A stretch of DNA of 64,000 nucleotides from Candidatus Cloacimonadota bacterium (GTDB taxonomy: Bacteria > Muiribacteriota > UBA6191), in NCBI GenBank assembly GCA_023954715.1, contig JAGSHD010000001.1, positions 1 to 64,000 of the forward strand, read 5' to 3'. This document shows, piece after piece, positions 48,740-59,225 of the stretch. Positions within the stretch are counted from its first letter, which is position 1. Each line of letters opens with the position of its first letter. Made by a program: the position numbers and the translations under genes. The notes below the pieces were generated by a model. That model was given only the letters and a program-made list of their open reading frames with translations, was not told the DNA's origin and did not search any database.

Positions 48740-50103
48740 TCGTTGTTGTTTAAGTCTGAATCATAAGCTGTTGTAGGATGATCATTTTGAGGGTCAGCTG
48801 CTACCCCTGAGTCCGATGCTGCACTTTGCCTCTCCTGTTGGATTTGACTCTCTAAAGAGCTAATCTGACTGGAGTAAGACCTTAGTTTTTTACCTCTTAA
48901 AAAGGGGATCCACAACCATTTTTTGGCTTTACGTTGTTTTTTCTTAACAGCAGCCAATTGCTGCTCTAATTGACTTACTTTTGGATTATTTTCTAAGTTA
49001 CCAGAGCTTGATGTAGATGAACTATTATCACTAGCAACATCACCAAGAGTAACTCCAGTACTGTCGCCTGCGCTACTAGGATTAGGAGTAGTAGAATCTG
49101 TATCTCTCCACTGATAATCACTGTGAAATTCTGTTCCTACAAATAGATTTTTCGCTCCGTAAATTACCCCATTACCATCTAAATCTAAACCTTTGACACC
49201 GTTTTCTTTAAACTCTTTGATCTGCTCTGCTGTTGGCCAAGCATTCCCAGAGCTATTTTGCATAGCAGCTAATAGAGTTTCCGCTTGATCTGGATAACGT
49301 TGCATATAGCTTTCTGCAAACTCTGCAAATGACCTAGGCTTAGTCTCTGCCATTACTTGAAAAATTCCTTTTATTCCAAACTTATTAAAAAGTTGTAGCA
49401 TTACAGATGCAGTAAAACCTTCTATTTGATTTAACTGAGAAGGGGATTTACCACTATACTTTAACTTTTTTATGTGGGAGTTGGTTTTGTGAGCAGCTGT
49501 GAAAAACTCGGCAAAACCTTCTAAGTAGGCTAAACCTTTAGAAGTTAGTTTATTATAACCATGAGAACCACCACCAGAGGGTAGATTTTTACCCTGATAA
49601 AGAGCATTCATGATAGCATGACCAGTTTCATGGACTAAGCCACTATGATGAGTATGGGAGTGTTTTAACATAATAAGTGGTTGTCCTTTAATAGACTCAC
49701 GGGTTCCGTTTTCTAGGACTTTAGTCCCACCGGAGACTCCACCCATAAAAGTTGTAGGTCTTTTGTTTTTGAACCACTGACTGTGAACTTGAACAATTAC
49801 AGGACGATAGGTCTTACCAGAAACTAAAGTCTTTCGTTTTTCACTAGTATATCCAGCTTTAGCAAGTTGAACATCATAAGCTACTCTTTGGGCAATTTGA
49901 TATTGATCAATGGCATTTGCTGCGACCTTTACAGGGAATTTACTAGCCAGAGAACTATTTTCTTTATAAACGCCATTAGATTTTTCAAAAAATTGAATCT
50001 TATCTTGTTGAGCAAAGATAGATGCAATCATCAAGAAATATATGATAGTTAATTTGTACATTTTAAGTCCTATCCTAAAGTGATTTGAGTAAGCTTTTAG
50101 CAA
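48736..50103 (-). CDS. Secreted HExxH metallopeptidase-like protein
   Basis: 'SGLVHETGHAIMNALYQG', 'YLEGFAEFF'; likely start at 50061 (MYKLTIIYFLMIASIFAQ). Confidence 0.6.
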   Translation of the reverse strand: MLKAYSNHFRIGLKMYKLTIIYFLMIASIFAQQDKIQFFEKSNGVYKENSSLASKFPVKVAANAIDQYQIAQRVAYDVQLAKAGYTSEKRKTLVSGKTYRPVIVQVHSQWFKNKRPTTFMGGVSGGTKVLENGTRESIKGQPLIMLKHSHTHHSGLVHETGHAIMNALYQGKNLPSGGGSHGYNKLTSKGLAYLEGFAEFFTAAHKTNSHIKKLKYSGKSPSQLNQIEGFTASVMLQLFNKFGIKGIFQVMAETKPRSFAEFAESYMQRYPDQAETLLAAMQNSSGNAWPTAEQIKEFKENGVKGLDLDGNGVIYGAKNLFVGTEFHSDYQWRDTDSTTPNPSSAGDSTGVTLGDVASDNSSSTSSSGNLENNPKVSQLEQQLAAVKKKQRKAKKWLWIPFLRGKKLRSYSSQISSLESQIQQERQSAASDSGVAADPQNDHPTTAYDSDLNNND

Positions 50104-51145
50104 GTGTAAAACCAGAGTTATAGCTTAAACTCTTTTTGAGTAATTGTTTTGCCTTTGTTGGTTTATCCTTTAACAAAACTGCTAATTGGTAGTAGGCATA
50201 TCGAGAGTCATATAAGTTATTTGCTTTTGTAATGATCGTCTTAAATAAGGAGTAAGCCTTCTTGCTTTTATTGAGTTTTAAATACATGTTCGCCTGTAAT
50301 GACAAAATTGCAACCATGGACTTACTAAGTGACTTTTGCTTATGGAGCTTTTTAATATCTACAATCATCGATAATCTCTTCAACAATTGCTTTGGCTTAT
50401 CAAGGCCAATCTCCCTAAGGGCTAAGCAATAATAATTGAAAAAGTGGTCCTCTAACTGCGATGCTGCAACATGTTCACTACCCTCTAACAGGTTTTCTGA
50501 ATCCAATAGGGCTAACCACTTTTCAAACTCATCAATCTTGAACTTCAAATCTTTGATTGAAATTGCTTTCATCCAAGGTTCATAATAATATAAGCCATCA
50601 ACGATCGAAGAGTCTTTTAAAATAACACCTCTATATATAGATATATCCTCTTTTATAGACTCTATTTTAGATGAGTAGTAATTTACATAACCATTGATGG
50701 TCTCGACACCATCCATTGAATTTATCTCGTCTAAAACAGCACTATCTTGAGCTTGTGGATTTTGAGCTAAAAAATATTTAGCCAATGACTCTTTTGGCCA
50801 TTCAAAAGATACTTTTGATTGTAATGTTGTATAGTCTTTACCAACTTCTTTTTGTTTTACATAGAATTCAACCGTTTTGGACTGGCCAGCTTTAATTAAA
50901 AAACCATCATATCTATTGAATGTATGACTAAAGTCCAAGCCATGAAGTGAGTCAAAAGAAATATTAGTGATCTTTAAATCAACAAGTAAAGCCTTGATAT
51001 TTAATCTTAGCTTGACCAAACGATTTAACTCAGGAGCTTGAGAAAACCTCAGCTTTAAAGATATAGGCTCAGGAAAAGCATAGCCGGCTGGGCCTGCAAA
51101 GGATATAGATCCAAGAATCGAAAAGATAATTATTAGTATTTTCAT
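50075..51145 (-). CDS. Exported TPR-like hypothetical protein
   Basis: Signal peptide MKILIIIFSILGSISFAG; C-terminal helical repeat. Confidence 0.55.
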   Translation of the reverse strand: MKILIIIFSILGSISFAGPAGYAFPEPISLKLRFSQAPELNRLVKLRLNIKALLVDLKITNISFDSLHGLDFSHTFNRYDGFLIKAGQSKTVEFYVKQKEVGKDYTTLQSKVSFEWPKESLAKYFLAQNPQAQDSAVLDEINSMDGVETINGYVNYYSSKIESIKEDISIYRGVILKDSSIVDGLYYYEPWMKAISIKDLKFKIDEFEKWLALLDSENLLEGSEHVAASQLEDHFFNYYCLALREIGLDKPKQLLKRLSMIVDIKKLHKQKSLSKSMVAILSLQANMYLKLNKSKKAYSLFKTIITKANNLYDSRYAYYQLAVLLKDKPTKAKQLLKKSLSYNSGFTLAKSLLKSL

Positions 51146-51315
51146 TTATATATTATTAAGTTATCATCTGATATCGAATATATATCCATAACAGAAAAGC
51201 ATTTAAATTTAGGTATACAATCCATTGATCTGATTGTTTGTATCTGTTTAGTTATATAGTATAAGCCTATTTTATATAGAGTCAACTTCAAAGTAACATT
51301 CAATAAGTACAAGTT

Positions 51316-51420
51316 ATGAATCAAGAAAACCTCATGCTACAAAAAGCCCTCAACCAACATCAACAAGGCGATTTAGAAAACTAACTGTACGAAACCAACG
51401 CATTCATATGCCAGTAGATA
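51316..51420 (+). pseudogene. Relic of a TPR-type gene start
   Basis: MNQENLMLQKALNQHQQGDLEN*LYETNAFICQ*; resembles the 'AL..HQ.G.L..AE.LY' TPR opening, cut by stops. Confidence 0.3.
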
Positions 51421-51449
51421 GCCCATTTCTAACTTAATCCAACAAAAAA

Positions 51450-52094
51450 CTACTTAGTATTAAAATAGCTTTTAAGAGAGTTGGCAATTTTTGGTTGTGA
51501 GCTATCATCTACAATCTTGATTAGGGCTAACAGATCATCTTGTGATACGTACTGTGGCAATGCCTCTAAACAAGCATTTAAATAGGGTCGCATAACCTCT
51601 TGTGATAAGTGGACGGCAGCTTGTCCTTTTTTTGATCCCAATTTTGGTCTTTTAGGATGGTTTTTGAAATAGGCTGAAAGATTAGAGCTCACAAAATTTT
51701 GTGGCTGCTGAGATAGCTCTTTTATAGCGATTAAATCATTTTCGGATACAAAATTAGGCAATGCTCTAATGGCCTCATCAATATAAGCAAAACTTAACTC
51801 ATCACGCAAAATGATAGTAGCTCTACCTCGAAAGTTTTCAAAGTCTTGATCATCTTGAGAGTCACTCAAGTAATCAATTGTGTCTCTTAAATCTCGTAAT
51901 GATTTATTATATAAAAATTTAGCATTTTCAGATTTGAATTGTATTTTTCTGCTATATTTCAAGTTACTTAAGTTTTGCTCTAGTAATCTTAAAGATTGTA
52001 TAACACTAGCATTTTTACTATGGACTTGGGGGTTTGCAAAACTAACACTAAAACCAAGAGTCATAATTAATATTTTACTGATTGAATTTTTCAT
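51450..52094 (-). CDS. Exported protein with internal duplication
   Basis: 'AYIDEAIRALPNFVSENDLIAIKELS...NLSAYFKNH' versus 'PYLNACLEALPQYVSQDDLLALIKIV...SLKSYFNTK'. Confidence 0.6.
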   Translation of the reverse strand: MKNSISKILIMTLGFSVSFANPQVHSKNASVIQSLRLLEQNLSNLKYSRKIQFKSENAKFLYNKSLRDLRDTIDYLSDSQDDQDFENFRGRATIILRDELSFAYIDEAIRALPNFVSENDLIAIKELSQQPQNFVSSNLSAYFKNHPKRPKLGSKKGQAAVHLSQEVMRPYLNACLEALPQYVSQDDLLALIKIVDDSSQPKIANSLKSYFNTK

Positions 52095-52182
52095 AATTTT
52101 CCTAGAACAAATGATAACTCTTAAAATTATAGTGATTTATAACTGTTTGACCAGTTTAATCTCAAAATAATCTAAAAACCGA

Positions 52183-53250
52183 CTATTTAAAAACCTTAAG
52201 CACGATTATATCCGACTTGTTTTCAAACTCTTGAAAGTTGGTAGGCATTTCACAATACCTTTTAGCATTAACTATATTCACTTTTATATTTGGTGATAAC
52301 TTACTATTAGAGTCTAGCTCACAACGTAAAAGTTGATCATACAATTGAAGTCTTTTAACATTTTGCCGTGCTAGATAAAAGTCACTAACTAATAACCTTG
52401 CAGATTTAGGTAGAGAGTTCTTTTGTTGATGAAACTCTTCCTTAGACCATTCTAACAACTTAGGATTATTCATGAAGTTTTTATAATGAGCAACCGTATC
52501 TCCAGCAAACAATTGTAGAAAAAATGAAAAAATATACTGTTTGGCATGTTTAGCTCTCACATAAATTAAATTATACTCCAACTCGTGCAGTACCGTCTCT
52601 TGTAACGTAGAACTATATTTAAGGTAGTAATCCAAACTACTAAATATAGTCTTCACTTCATTTGCATGAAGATTATCTTGAATATATAAAGTATGGCAAA
52701 ATTCAAGTAGCACTCTTTGCATACTACCAGCCATCATCTTTCCAAGTAAATTAGGAGAAAGTCTTTCTGTAATAATTGGTATCTTGAACAAAACATCCAA
52801 ATATACACTTGCATCATAGGATCTATCTTTAGACTTTAGATACAAAATTTGTTTTAAGTTATAGATAACACAAAAACGTAAGTCCCGAAAATTTAAACTC
52901 CAAAGGTTACCTTCATGAATTGTATAATCATAAGTCTGAAGTTCTGCTAGATTGAAAGCAGTCAGCGTTGTATTGAGCTTTTCAAGAGTTATTAACTCAT
53001 TGGGTGTTAATGCATCAAAACTATCTGGGTCCTGAGACAAAGTGCCGCTGTTTACACGAAACACCTCAAACCAGTCATCCCAAGTAGTGTTAATCTTTGA
53101 ACTAGACGATTCATTTAAAATTTGTAAAAAATTAACTTCAGGTCCAAAATCTCTATGAAGGTAATTTTTAATGCCTAAAAAGTAGGTACAATATACAATT
53201 ATTGACAAAAATAATAAGGCAAAACCAGAACGTATGATAAATGAAATCAT
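52183..53250 (-). CDS. Hypothetical membrane-anchored protein
   Basis: N-terminal TM, no family recognised. Confidence 0.5.
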   Translation of the reverse strand: MISFIIRSGFALLFLSIIVYCTYFLGIKNYLHRDFGPEVNFLQILNESSSSKINTTWDDWFEVFRVNSGTLSQDPDSFDALTPNELITLEKLNTTLTAFNLAELQTYDYTIHEGNLWSLNFRDLRFCVIYNLKQILYLKSKDRSYDASVYLDVLFKIPIITERLSPNLLGKMMAGSMQRVLLEFCHTLYIQDNLHANEVKTIFSSLDYYLKYSSTLQETVLHELEYNLIYVRAKHAKQYIFSFFLQLFAGDTVAHYKNFMNNPKLLEWSKEEFHQQKNSLPKSARLLVSDFYLARQNVKRLQLYDQLLRCELDSNSKLSPNIKVNIVNAKRYCEMPTNFQEFENKSDIIVLKVFK

Positions 53251-53432
53251 CTAATCTCCATAACAACAACGATTTACTACCCGTAGGATACAATCACTAA
53301 ATACTTAAACCACAATAGATTAAGGTAATTATAAGTATTATATGAGTTCTCTACTGATTTGTCTGTATCAACAAGCAAATAGTCTAAATCGTTCTATAAA
53401 TTACAAAGAAAACATATATGTATAGTTTTAGC

Positions 53433-54899
53433 TTATAAACTCACAGCCACTTGATTACAAAAAGTAACTAATTGTTGAGGGAAGATCCCAAAATACATCA
53501 TACCGATCAAACATAGCCACATACCAACTTTTGAAGAGTTAGCCACCTCAAGAGGGGTGTTATGAGATTCATCTCCATCAATGTACATAGCTCGTAATAC
53601 ATTTAAATAATAAAACAAAGAGACTGTCGTAGCAATCAATGCGAAAAATACTAAAGTAAAGTACTTGGATTTAATGGCTGCGGCAAACACATAAAACTTT
53701 GCAAAGAAACCTGACATGGGAGGAATTCCGCATAAGCTTAAAATACCGATAGTCGCTACCATAGCCACAAAAGGAGACCTTTTAGAAAGACCATAAAAGT
53801 CTGCCATATCGTCTCCATCATGTTTTGAAACACAAGCAATTACTATGAAAATACTCAAAGTAGTAAATACATACGATACTAAAAAATATAACAAGGCAGA
53901 TGTCCCTACATCATTCGTAGCTATGATTCCCATGACCAAATAACTAACTTGTCCAATAGAAGAGTAAGCCATTAGACGTTTCATATTTGTTTGCCATACT
54001 GCGATTAAATTACCAAAAATCATAGAAACAATAGCACAGATTAAGAAAAACTTGACCCATACAGGGTTCATCTGTGTAAATGCAACACTAGTCAAACGGA
54101 TCAATACCATAAAACCAGCTGCTTTTGAAGACACAGATAAAAAAGCAGATATAGGAGTTGGTGCTCCTTGAAGTACATCAGGAGCCCACATGTGAAATGG
54201 TGCTAAACTTAATTTAAAAGCAAAACCAATACAAATCAACACAACGCCTGCGTAAAGAAAGTTAGTATTTCCGCTTTCACCGATTGTAGATATCACTGTA
54301 GCGATCTGAGCGTAGTTAGTTGTACCACAAGCACCATAAACTAATACGATTCCGTATAACATAAGTGCTGAGAAAGATGCCCCTAACAAAAAGTACTTTA
54401 ACCCTGCTTCTAAGGAGTATTTATTATCTGTAAAATAAGCACTAAGAGCATATAAACACATAGATGCAGTCTCTAAAGATACAAAAAATGTTAGAAGTTC
54501 TTGAGCTGATACCATAAACATCAATCCGCATGTGGCAAAAATTAAGAGCGCATAAAACTCCGTGATTTTTTTAGTTCTCTTTTGAATATAATCCCAAGAC
54601 AAAAGGGTAGTTAAGACTAAACTAACCAATAATAATCTTGAACCAAATAAAGACAAATAATCATTTGAGTAGGTCGCAAATTTACCAAGAGATGTCTCAA
54701 AACCATTAAACAAACTATTCAATAAACTTGATTCACCGATGAACGGAAAAGCAAAAGAAACTGTCAGAATCAACATGGCTCCAGAGACGGTTATCGCAGG
54801 AACAATATGCTCCTTTTTTTCTTTTAGAAAAAAGTCAGAACAAAGTACAAATAAGGCTAGAAGGGCCGTCAAAAATTCGGGTGCTATAAAAAAATCCAT
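53433..54899 (-). CDS. nuoN: NADH-quinone oxidoreductase subunit N
   Basis: Antiporter-like; 'KYFLLGASFSALMLYG', 'FKLSLAPFHMWAPDVLQGAPTPISAFLSVSSKAAGF'. Confidence 0.93.
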   Translation of the reverse strand: MDFFIAPEFLTALLALFVLCSDFFLKEKKEHIVPAITVSGAMLILTVSFAFPFIGESSLLNSLFNGFETSLGKFATYSNDYLSLFGSRLLLVSLVLTTLLSWDYIQKRTKKITEFYALLIFATCGLMFMVSAQELLTFFVSLETASMCLYALSAYFTDNKYSLEAGLKYFLLGASFSALMLYGIVLVYGACGTTNYAQIATVISTIGESGNTNFLYAGVVLICIGFAFKLSLAPFHMWAPDVLQGAPTPISAFLSVSSKAAGFMVLIRLTSVAFTQMNPVWVKFFLICAIVSMIFGNLIAVWQTNMKRLMAYSSIGQVSYLVMGIIATNDVGTSALLYFLVSYVFTTLSIFIVIACVSKHDGDDMADFYGLSKRSPFVAMVATIGILSLCGIPPMSGFFAKFYVFAAAIKSKYFTLVFFALIATTVSLFYYLNVLRAMYIDGDESHNTPLEVANSSKVGMWLCLIGMMYFGIFPQQLVTFCNQVAVSL

Positions 54900-54907
54900 T
54901 GTTCTAC

Positions 54908-56443
54908 CTACAATCCAAGGTTTCTAAAAACTGGTAAAAGTCCGTCGTAAATAAATCTTACTGTATACGCTGGGTAAACTCCGATTAACAATATAAATGC
55001 CATCAAAATAGACATGGCTGTTTTTTCGGTTGTATTGGCATCCGTTAAAGTAGCAAAGTACTTATTTTTTTCGATCTCAAACGGTCCATAAAAGATTTTT
55101 TGAACACCTCGTAAAATATAGATTGCTGTAAAAACAACTGAGACACATGCAACTACTGCGATCCATTGAAATGCAGGTAACTTAGCTTGCACTGTACCCA
55201 TAAAGACCATAACTTCAGCAGCAAAACCACTTAAACCAGGTAATCCTAAAGATGCAAAGCCAGCAAAGGTAAACGCTACGGTTGCGAAAGGCATTCGTTT
55301 TACAATGCCACCCATTTTTGTAATATCTCGTGTATGTAAGCGACCATAGATAATTCCGATCAAGCCGAAAAACAATCCAGTCATCATACCGTGTGAAATC
55401 ATTTGTAATACAGATCCCTGAATAGACTCAACAGTCATTGCACATATACCTAAGTTGACAATACCCATGTGAGACACAGACGAATAAGCGACGATATATT
55501 TTAAATCTGTTTGACTCATGGCAGCCAAAGCTCCATACACAATGTTAATCAAGGTCAACAATGCAAATGTTAAAGCCCAATATTGTGCTCCATCTGGTAA
55601 TAAAGCTAAACCCACTCGGATAATCCCGAATGCTCCAAGTTTCATCAATACACCAGCGTGTAACATAGATACAGCTGTTGGTGCAGAAGCATGACCATCA
55701 GGAGACCAAGTATGAAAAGGAAACAATCCAGATAGAACCCCAAATCCCATAAAAATGGCTGGGTACATTAAGATTTGAAAGTTAATCTTGTATCCGAAAA
55801 TCATGACATCTTCTTGAAACAAGTTTGGATATATTTTCATAGCATCCATCATGGTAACTAAATTGAAACTTAACTCACCTGTTGTATTAAAAAATGACCA
55901 ATATATTGCTAGCAAGGCTACCAGTATTAAAGCTGATCCAAACAAAAGCATCAAAGTTAGCTTCATGGCTGCGTATTCTTTTTGCCCTGTTCCCCATACC
56001 CCGATTAAAAGATACATTGGTAAAACAGCAATTTCATAAAATAAGAAAAACATGAAAAGGTCATAGGACAAAAATACCCCAAAAACTCCTCCAGCCAATA
56101 TTAGCAATAAGGCGAAGTACTCTTTGGCACGATCTTCAATACCGTAAGAGGATAAAACACCGCAAAATAGAATGACAGCATTTAAAACACATAAAACCGC
56201 TCCCATACCATCCATAGCAAGATAATACTCAATGCCTAACTCTTTAACCCAAGTGAACTGCTCAACAAATTGTAAGCCTCCCCCTTTCTGAAACTTTATC
56301 AATAACAAAAATGATAAAACAACAGTAACGAAAGATGCTCCGGTTGAAATTGCACGAATAGCAAACTTATTTTCTTTTGGTGTACAGATAACAAATATAG
56401 CTGCTATTACCGGTACTAAAACGATTAAACTTAAAGGTCCCAT
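54908..56443 (-). CDS. nuoM: NADH-quinone oxidoreductase subunit M
   Basis: 'FPFHTWSPDGHASAPTAVSMLHAGVLMKLGAFGIIRV'. Confidence 0.94.
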   Translation of the reverse strand: MGPLSLIVLVPVIAAIFVICTPKENKFAIRAISTGASFVTVVLSFLLLIKFQKGGGLQFVEQFTWVKELGIEYYLAMDGMGAVLCVLNAVILFCGVLSSYGIEDRAKEYFALLLILAGGVFGVFLSYDLFMFFLFYEIAVLPMYLLIGVWGTGQKEYAAMKLTLMLLFGSALILVALLAIYWSFFNTTGELSFNLVTMMDAMKIYPNLFQEDVMIFGYKINFQILMYPAIFMGFGVLSGLFPFHTWSPDGHASAPTAVSMLHAGVLMKLGAFGIIRVGLALLPDGAQYWALTFALLTLINIVYGALAAMSQTDLKYIVAYSSVSHMGIVNLGICAMTVESIQGSVLQMISHGMMTGLFFGLIGIIYGRLHTRDITKMGGIVKRMPFATVAFTFAGFASLGLPGLSGFAAEVMVFMGTVQAKLPAFQWIAVVACVSVVFTAIYILRGVQKIFYGPFEIEKNKYFATLTDANTTEKTAMSILMAFILLIGVYPAYTVRFIYDGLLPVFRNLGL

Positions 56444-56453
56444 AATCTAAGCC

Positions 56454-58394
56454 TTAATTTATAAACAGAGTACAAATAAAAATAACTGTACTTGTTAGTC
56501 CTACAAAAATGTATGTGTGTAATACGCCCGTTTGTGTCTGTTTTAAAACTCTAGCTGAAGCATGGGTTAAATAATCCCAGCCATCTACTAAAACTCCATC
56601 TACAATTTTTTTATCAAAAGTAGCACAAATCCAACTCACAACTAAAAGAATGTTTCTTATGCAATAATCCCATATCTCATCCATGAAATATTTTTTCTCC
56701 AAAACAAAATGTGGAAAAACAAATGCTTTAGAAATAGCTTCGGGAGAAATAACTTTTTTATGGAATATGGCATAAGCAGATCCAAATCCAAGAATGACGA
56801 TTACAATTGAAGTAATATATGCTGACATTCCTAGTGGCTCCATGGTCATCTGACCACCAGACAAGAAGATTGTAAAGTCTTGCTGAACCCATCCAACAAA
56901 GATAGAACAAATTGCTAATACTACCAATGGAAAAGTCATTGTAAAAGAAGACTCATGAGGAGTACCTTCACCACGATATTCACCGCAAAATACGTAAATC
57001 AAACATCTTGCCATATAAAATGATGTTAAGAATGCTGTGATTGTCCCTAGTATATATAAGCCGTGAAATCCATTTACATGAGCTGCATGTATAATCGCAT
57101 CTTTTGAATAGAACCCTGCAAATGGAGGAAAACCACATAATGCTAAAGTACCAATTAAAAATGTTATAGAGGTAATTTTGGCATATTTACCCATGTTACC
57201 CATTTGACGAATATCATTGGTATGAGCTGCATGGATTAAAGATCCAGCTCCTAAAAATAACAATGCCTTAAAAAATGCATGGGTAAATAGATGAAATACT
57301 CCTGTAGCCGGATTACCAGCGACAATTGCACCTTCAATACCCATACCCATTACCATATATCCTAATTGAGATAATGTAGAGTAAGCTAAAATCTTTTTCA
57401 CATCAAATTGTACGATAGCAATCGTTGCTGCAAATAAAGCAGTAAATCCACCGATGTAGGCAATGATTTCCATTTCGTTGCCACTGTGAAAAAGTGGAAA
57501 ACATCTTGCCAGCATAAAAACACCAGCAGTTACCATAGTAGCTGCATGAATCAAAGCAGAAACTGGAGTAGGGCCTTCCATGGCATCTGGTAACCAGATA
57601 TGAAATGGAAACTGTCCTGATTTACCCATAGCTCCCATAAAAATCATTAAAGAGAACATTGGTAAAAATGGAAAGGTAAATAATCCAACTTTGACGATAC
57701 CGCTTAACTCATCAACTCTTGTTGACAATGTAAAAAAGTTAAAGTCATGGGCAACCCAAGCAAGTAAAACTAATCCAACCATAAAACCAAAGTCAGCAAA
57801 ACGAGTTACAATAAATGCCTTTTTTGCAGCATCTCCTGCAGACTTTTTATTAATATAAAAGCCAATCAAAAGATAAGAACATAATCCCACTAACTCCCAA
57901 AAGATAAACATTTGCATGAAGTTGTTAGAAGAGACCATTCCTAGCATAGAAAAAGTAAATAAAGACAAATACAAGAAGAATCTAGCCTTACCAGGATCTC
58001 CATGCATATAACCAATTGAGTAAATATGAATCAGTGTGGCAATGGATGCAACCATAGCTAACATCATTACAGAAAGGGGATCCAAAAATACACCGATATT
58101 AATGGAGAAACCTTTTTGAATTGCTGACTGATAACTAGGATCTAAAGGTAGCCACTCAAAGTATGAAGAGTAATCTTGCCAATTTTGGGCTGTAACCAAA
58201 AAGTCTTTTGGGTGAGTCCAAACCGTATAAAAAATCTTCCAGGATATTAAAGCAGAGCCAGCCATAAATAGGGTCGCTAGTCGACTTGTGATCCAAGCTG
58301 ATTTTCTAAAAAAGAAGAAATTAATGATAAAGGCTAAAAAGGGTAGTCCAGGAACTAACCAAGCGAGATTTAATAATGTTGATAATTCGATCAT
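56454..58394 (-). CDS. nuoL: NADH-quinone oxidoreductase subunit L
   Basis: 'FPFHIWLPDAMEGPTPVSALIHAATMVTAGVFMLARCFPLF', 'YSTLSQLGYM'. Confidence 0.95.
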   Translation of the reverse strand: MIELSTLLNLAWLVPGLPFLAFIINFFFFRKSAWITSRLATLFMAGSALISWKIFYTVWTHPKDFLVTAQNWQDYSSYFEWLPLDPSYQSAIQKGFSINIGVFLDPLSVMMLAMVASIATLIHIYSIGYMHGDPGKARFFLYLSLFTFSMLGMVSSNNFMQMFIFWELVGLCSYLLIGFYINKKSAGDAAKKAFIVTRFADFGFMVGLVLLAWVAHDFNFFTLSTRVDELSGIVKVGLFTFPFLPMFSLMIFMGAMGKSGQFPFHIWLPDAMEGPTPVSALIHAATMVTAGVFMLARCFPLFHSGNEMEIIAYIGGFTALFAATIAIVQFDVKKILAYSTLSQLGYMVMGMGIEGAIVAGNPATGVFHLFTHAFFKALLFLGAGSLIHAAHTNDIRQMGNMGKYAKITSITFLIGTLALCGFPPFAGFYSKDAIIHAAHVNGFHGLYILGTITAFLTSFYMARCLIYVFCGEYRGEGTPHESSFTMTFPLVVLAICSIFVGWVQQDFTIFLSGGQMTMEPLGMSAYITSIVIVILGFGSAYAIFHKKVISPEAISKAFVFPHFVLEKKYFMDEIWDYCIRNILLVVSWICATFDKKIVDGVLVDGWDYLTHASARVLKQTQTGVLHTYIFVGLTSTVIFICTLFIN

Positions 58395-58401
58395 AACAAT
58401 A

Positions 58402-58710
58402 TCACCACTTCATTAAATTGACTTCATCAACGTCAATTGTTTTAAATTTTTTGAAGAGATTAATCATAATAGCTAAAGCAATGGCAGTTTCTGCTGCTGC
58501 TACAGTTATTATAAATATAACCATGATTTGCCCAATAACCCCGTCTGGATGTAAAAAGCGATTAAAAGCAACTGCTGTAAGGTTGATGCCATTAAATATG
58601 ATCTCTAAAGATATCAACATACCTATAGCAGATTTTCTTACCATCATACCGAGATAACCTATACAGATTAATATTGCCCCTAATACTAAATAGTGAGTCA
58701 GAGTAATCAT
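58402..58710 (-). CDS. nuoK: NADH-quinone oxidoreductase subunit K
   Basis: 'LISLEIIFNGINLTAVAF...IIFVAAAETAIALAIMI'-like pattern in 102 aa. Confidence 0.93.
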   Translation of the reverse strand: MITLTHYLVLGAILICIGYLGMMVRKSAIGMLISLEIIFNGINLTAVAFNRFLHPDGVIGQIMVIFIITVAAAETAIALAIMINLFKKFKTIDVDEVNLMKW

Positions 58711-59225
58711 TATTTCACGCCCTTTCTAACTAAAGCAGAAGTTGCTATGAGTACAGCTAGCAAAAGTACAGACAAGATATCAAAGGAGAGTAAAAACTGA
58801 TTTAACAAGCTCTCTCCTAAAATCTTTGGTGAAGATAAAAATCCCACACTATTTATCTGTAGATTTGGGTAGGCACTAGAGAAAATTTTGATAAATACAA
58901 AGCCTAATGAAAATATTGAAACTCCGGCAGCTACGATCATTTCAGTAGATCTAAGCCTTTCACTATTTTCAGCTCCCATTTGATAGATCATCATAATTCC
59001 AAACAAGATTAAAACTGTAATCCCACCGGCGTATACTAAGACCTGTAAAGCAGCCAAGAATGGCATATTCATTTGTAGAAATAACCCTGCAACAGACAAT
59101 AGTAATAAAATAAAGCTCAAAGCACATTTAAAAAAGTCTTTCATAAATGTGGCACTCAGCGCTGAAAAAATACTACTAGCTGCTAGAACATAAAAAAGTA
59201 ATTGAGAAAAAGTGGATTCATTCAT
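58710..59225 (-). CDS. nuoJ: NADH-quinone oxidoreductase subunit J
   Basis: 'FLAALQVLVYAGGITVLILFGIMM'. Confidence 0.93.
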   Translation of the reverse strand: MNESTFSQLLFYVLAASSIFSALSATFMKDFFKCALSFILLLLSVAGLFLQMNMPFLAALQVLVYAGGITVLILFGIMMIYQMGAENSERLRSTEMIVAAGVSIFSLGFVFIKIFSSAYPNLQINSVGFLSSPKILGESLLNQFLLSFDILSVLLLAVLIATSALVRKGVK

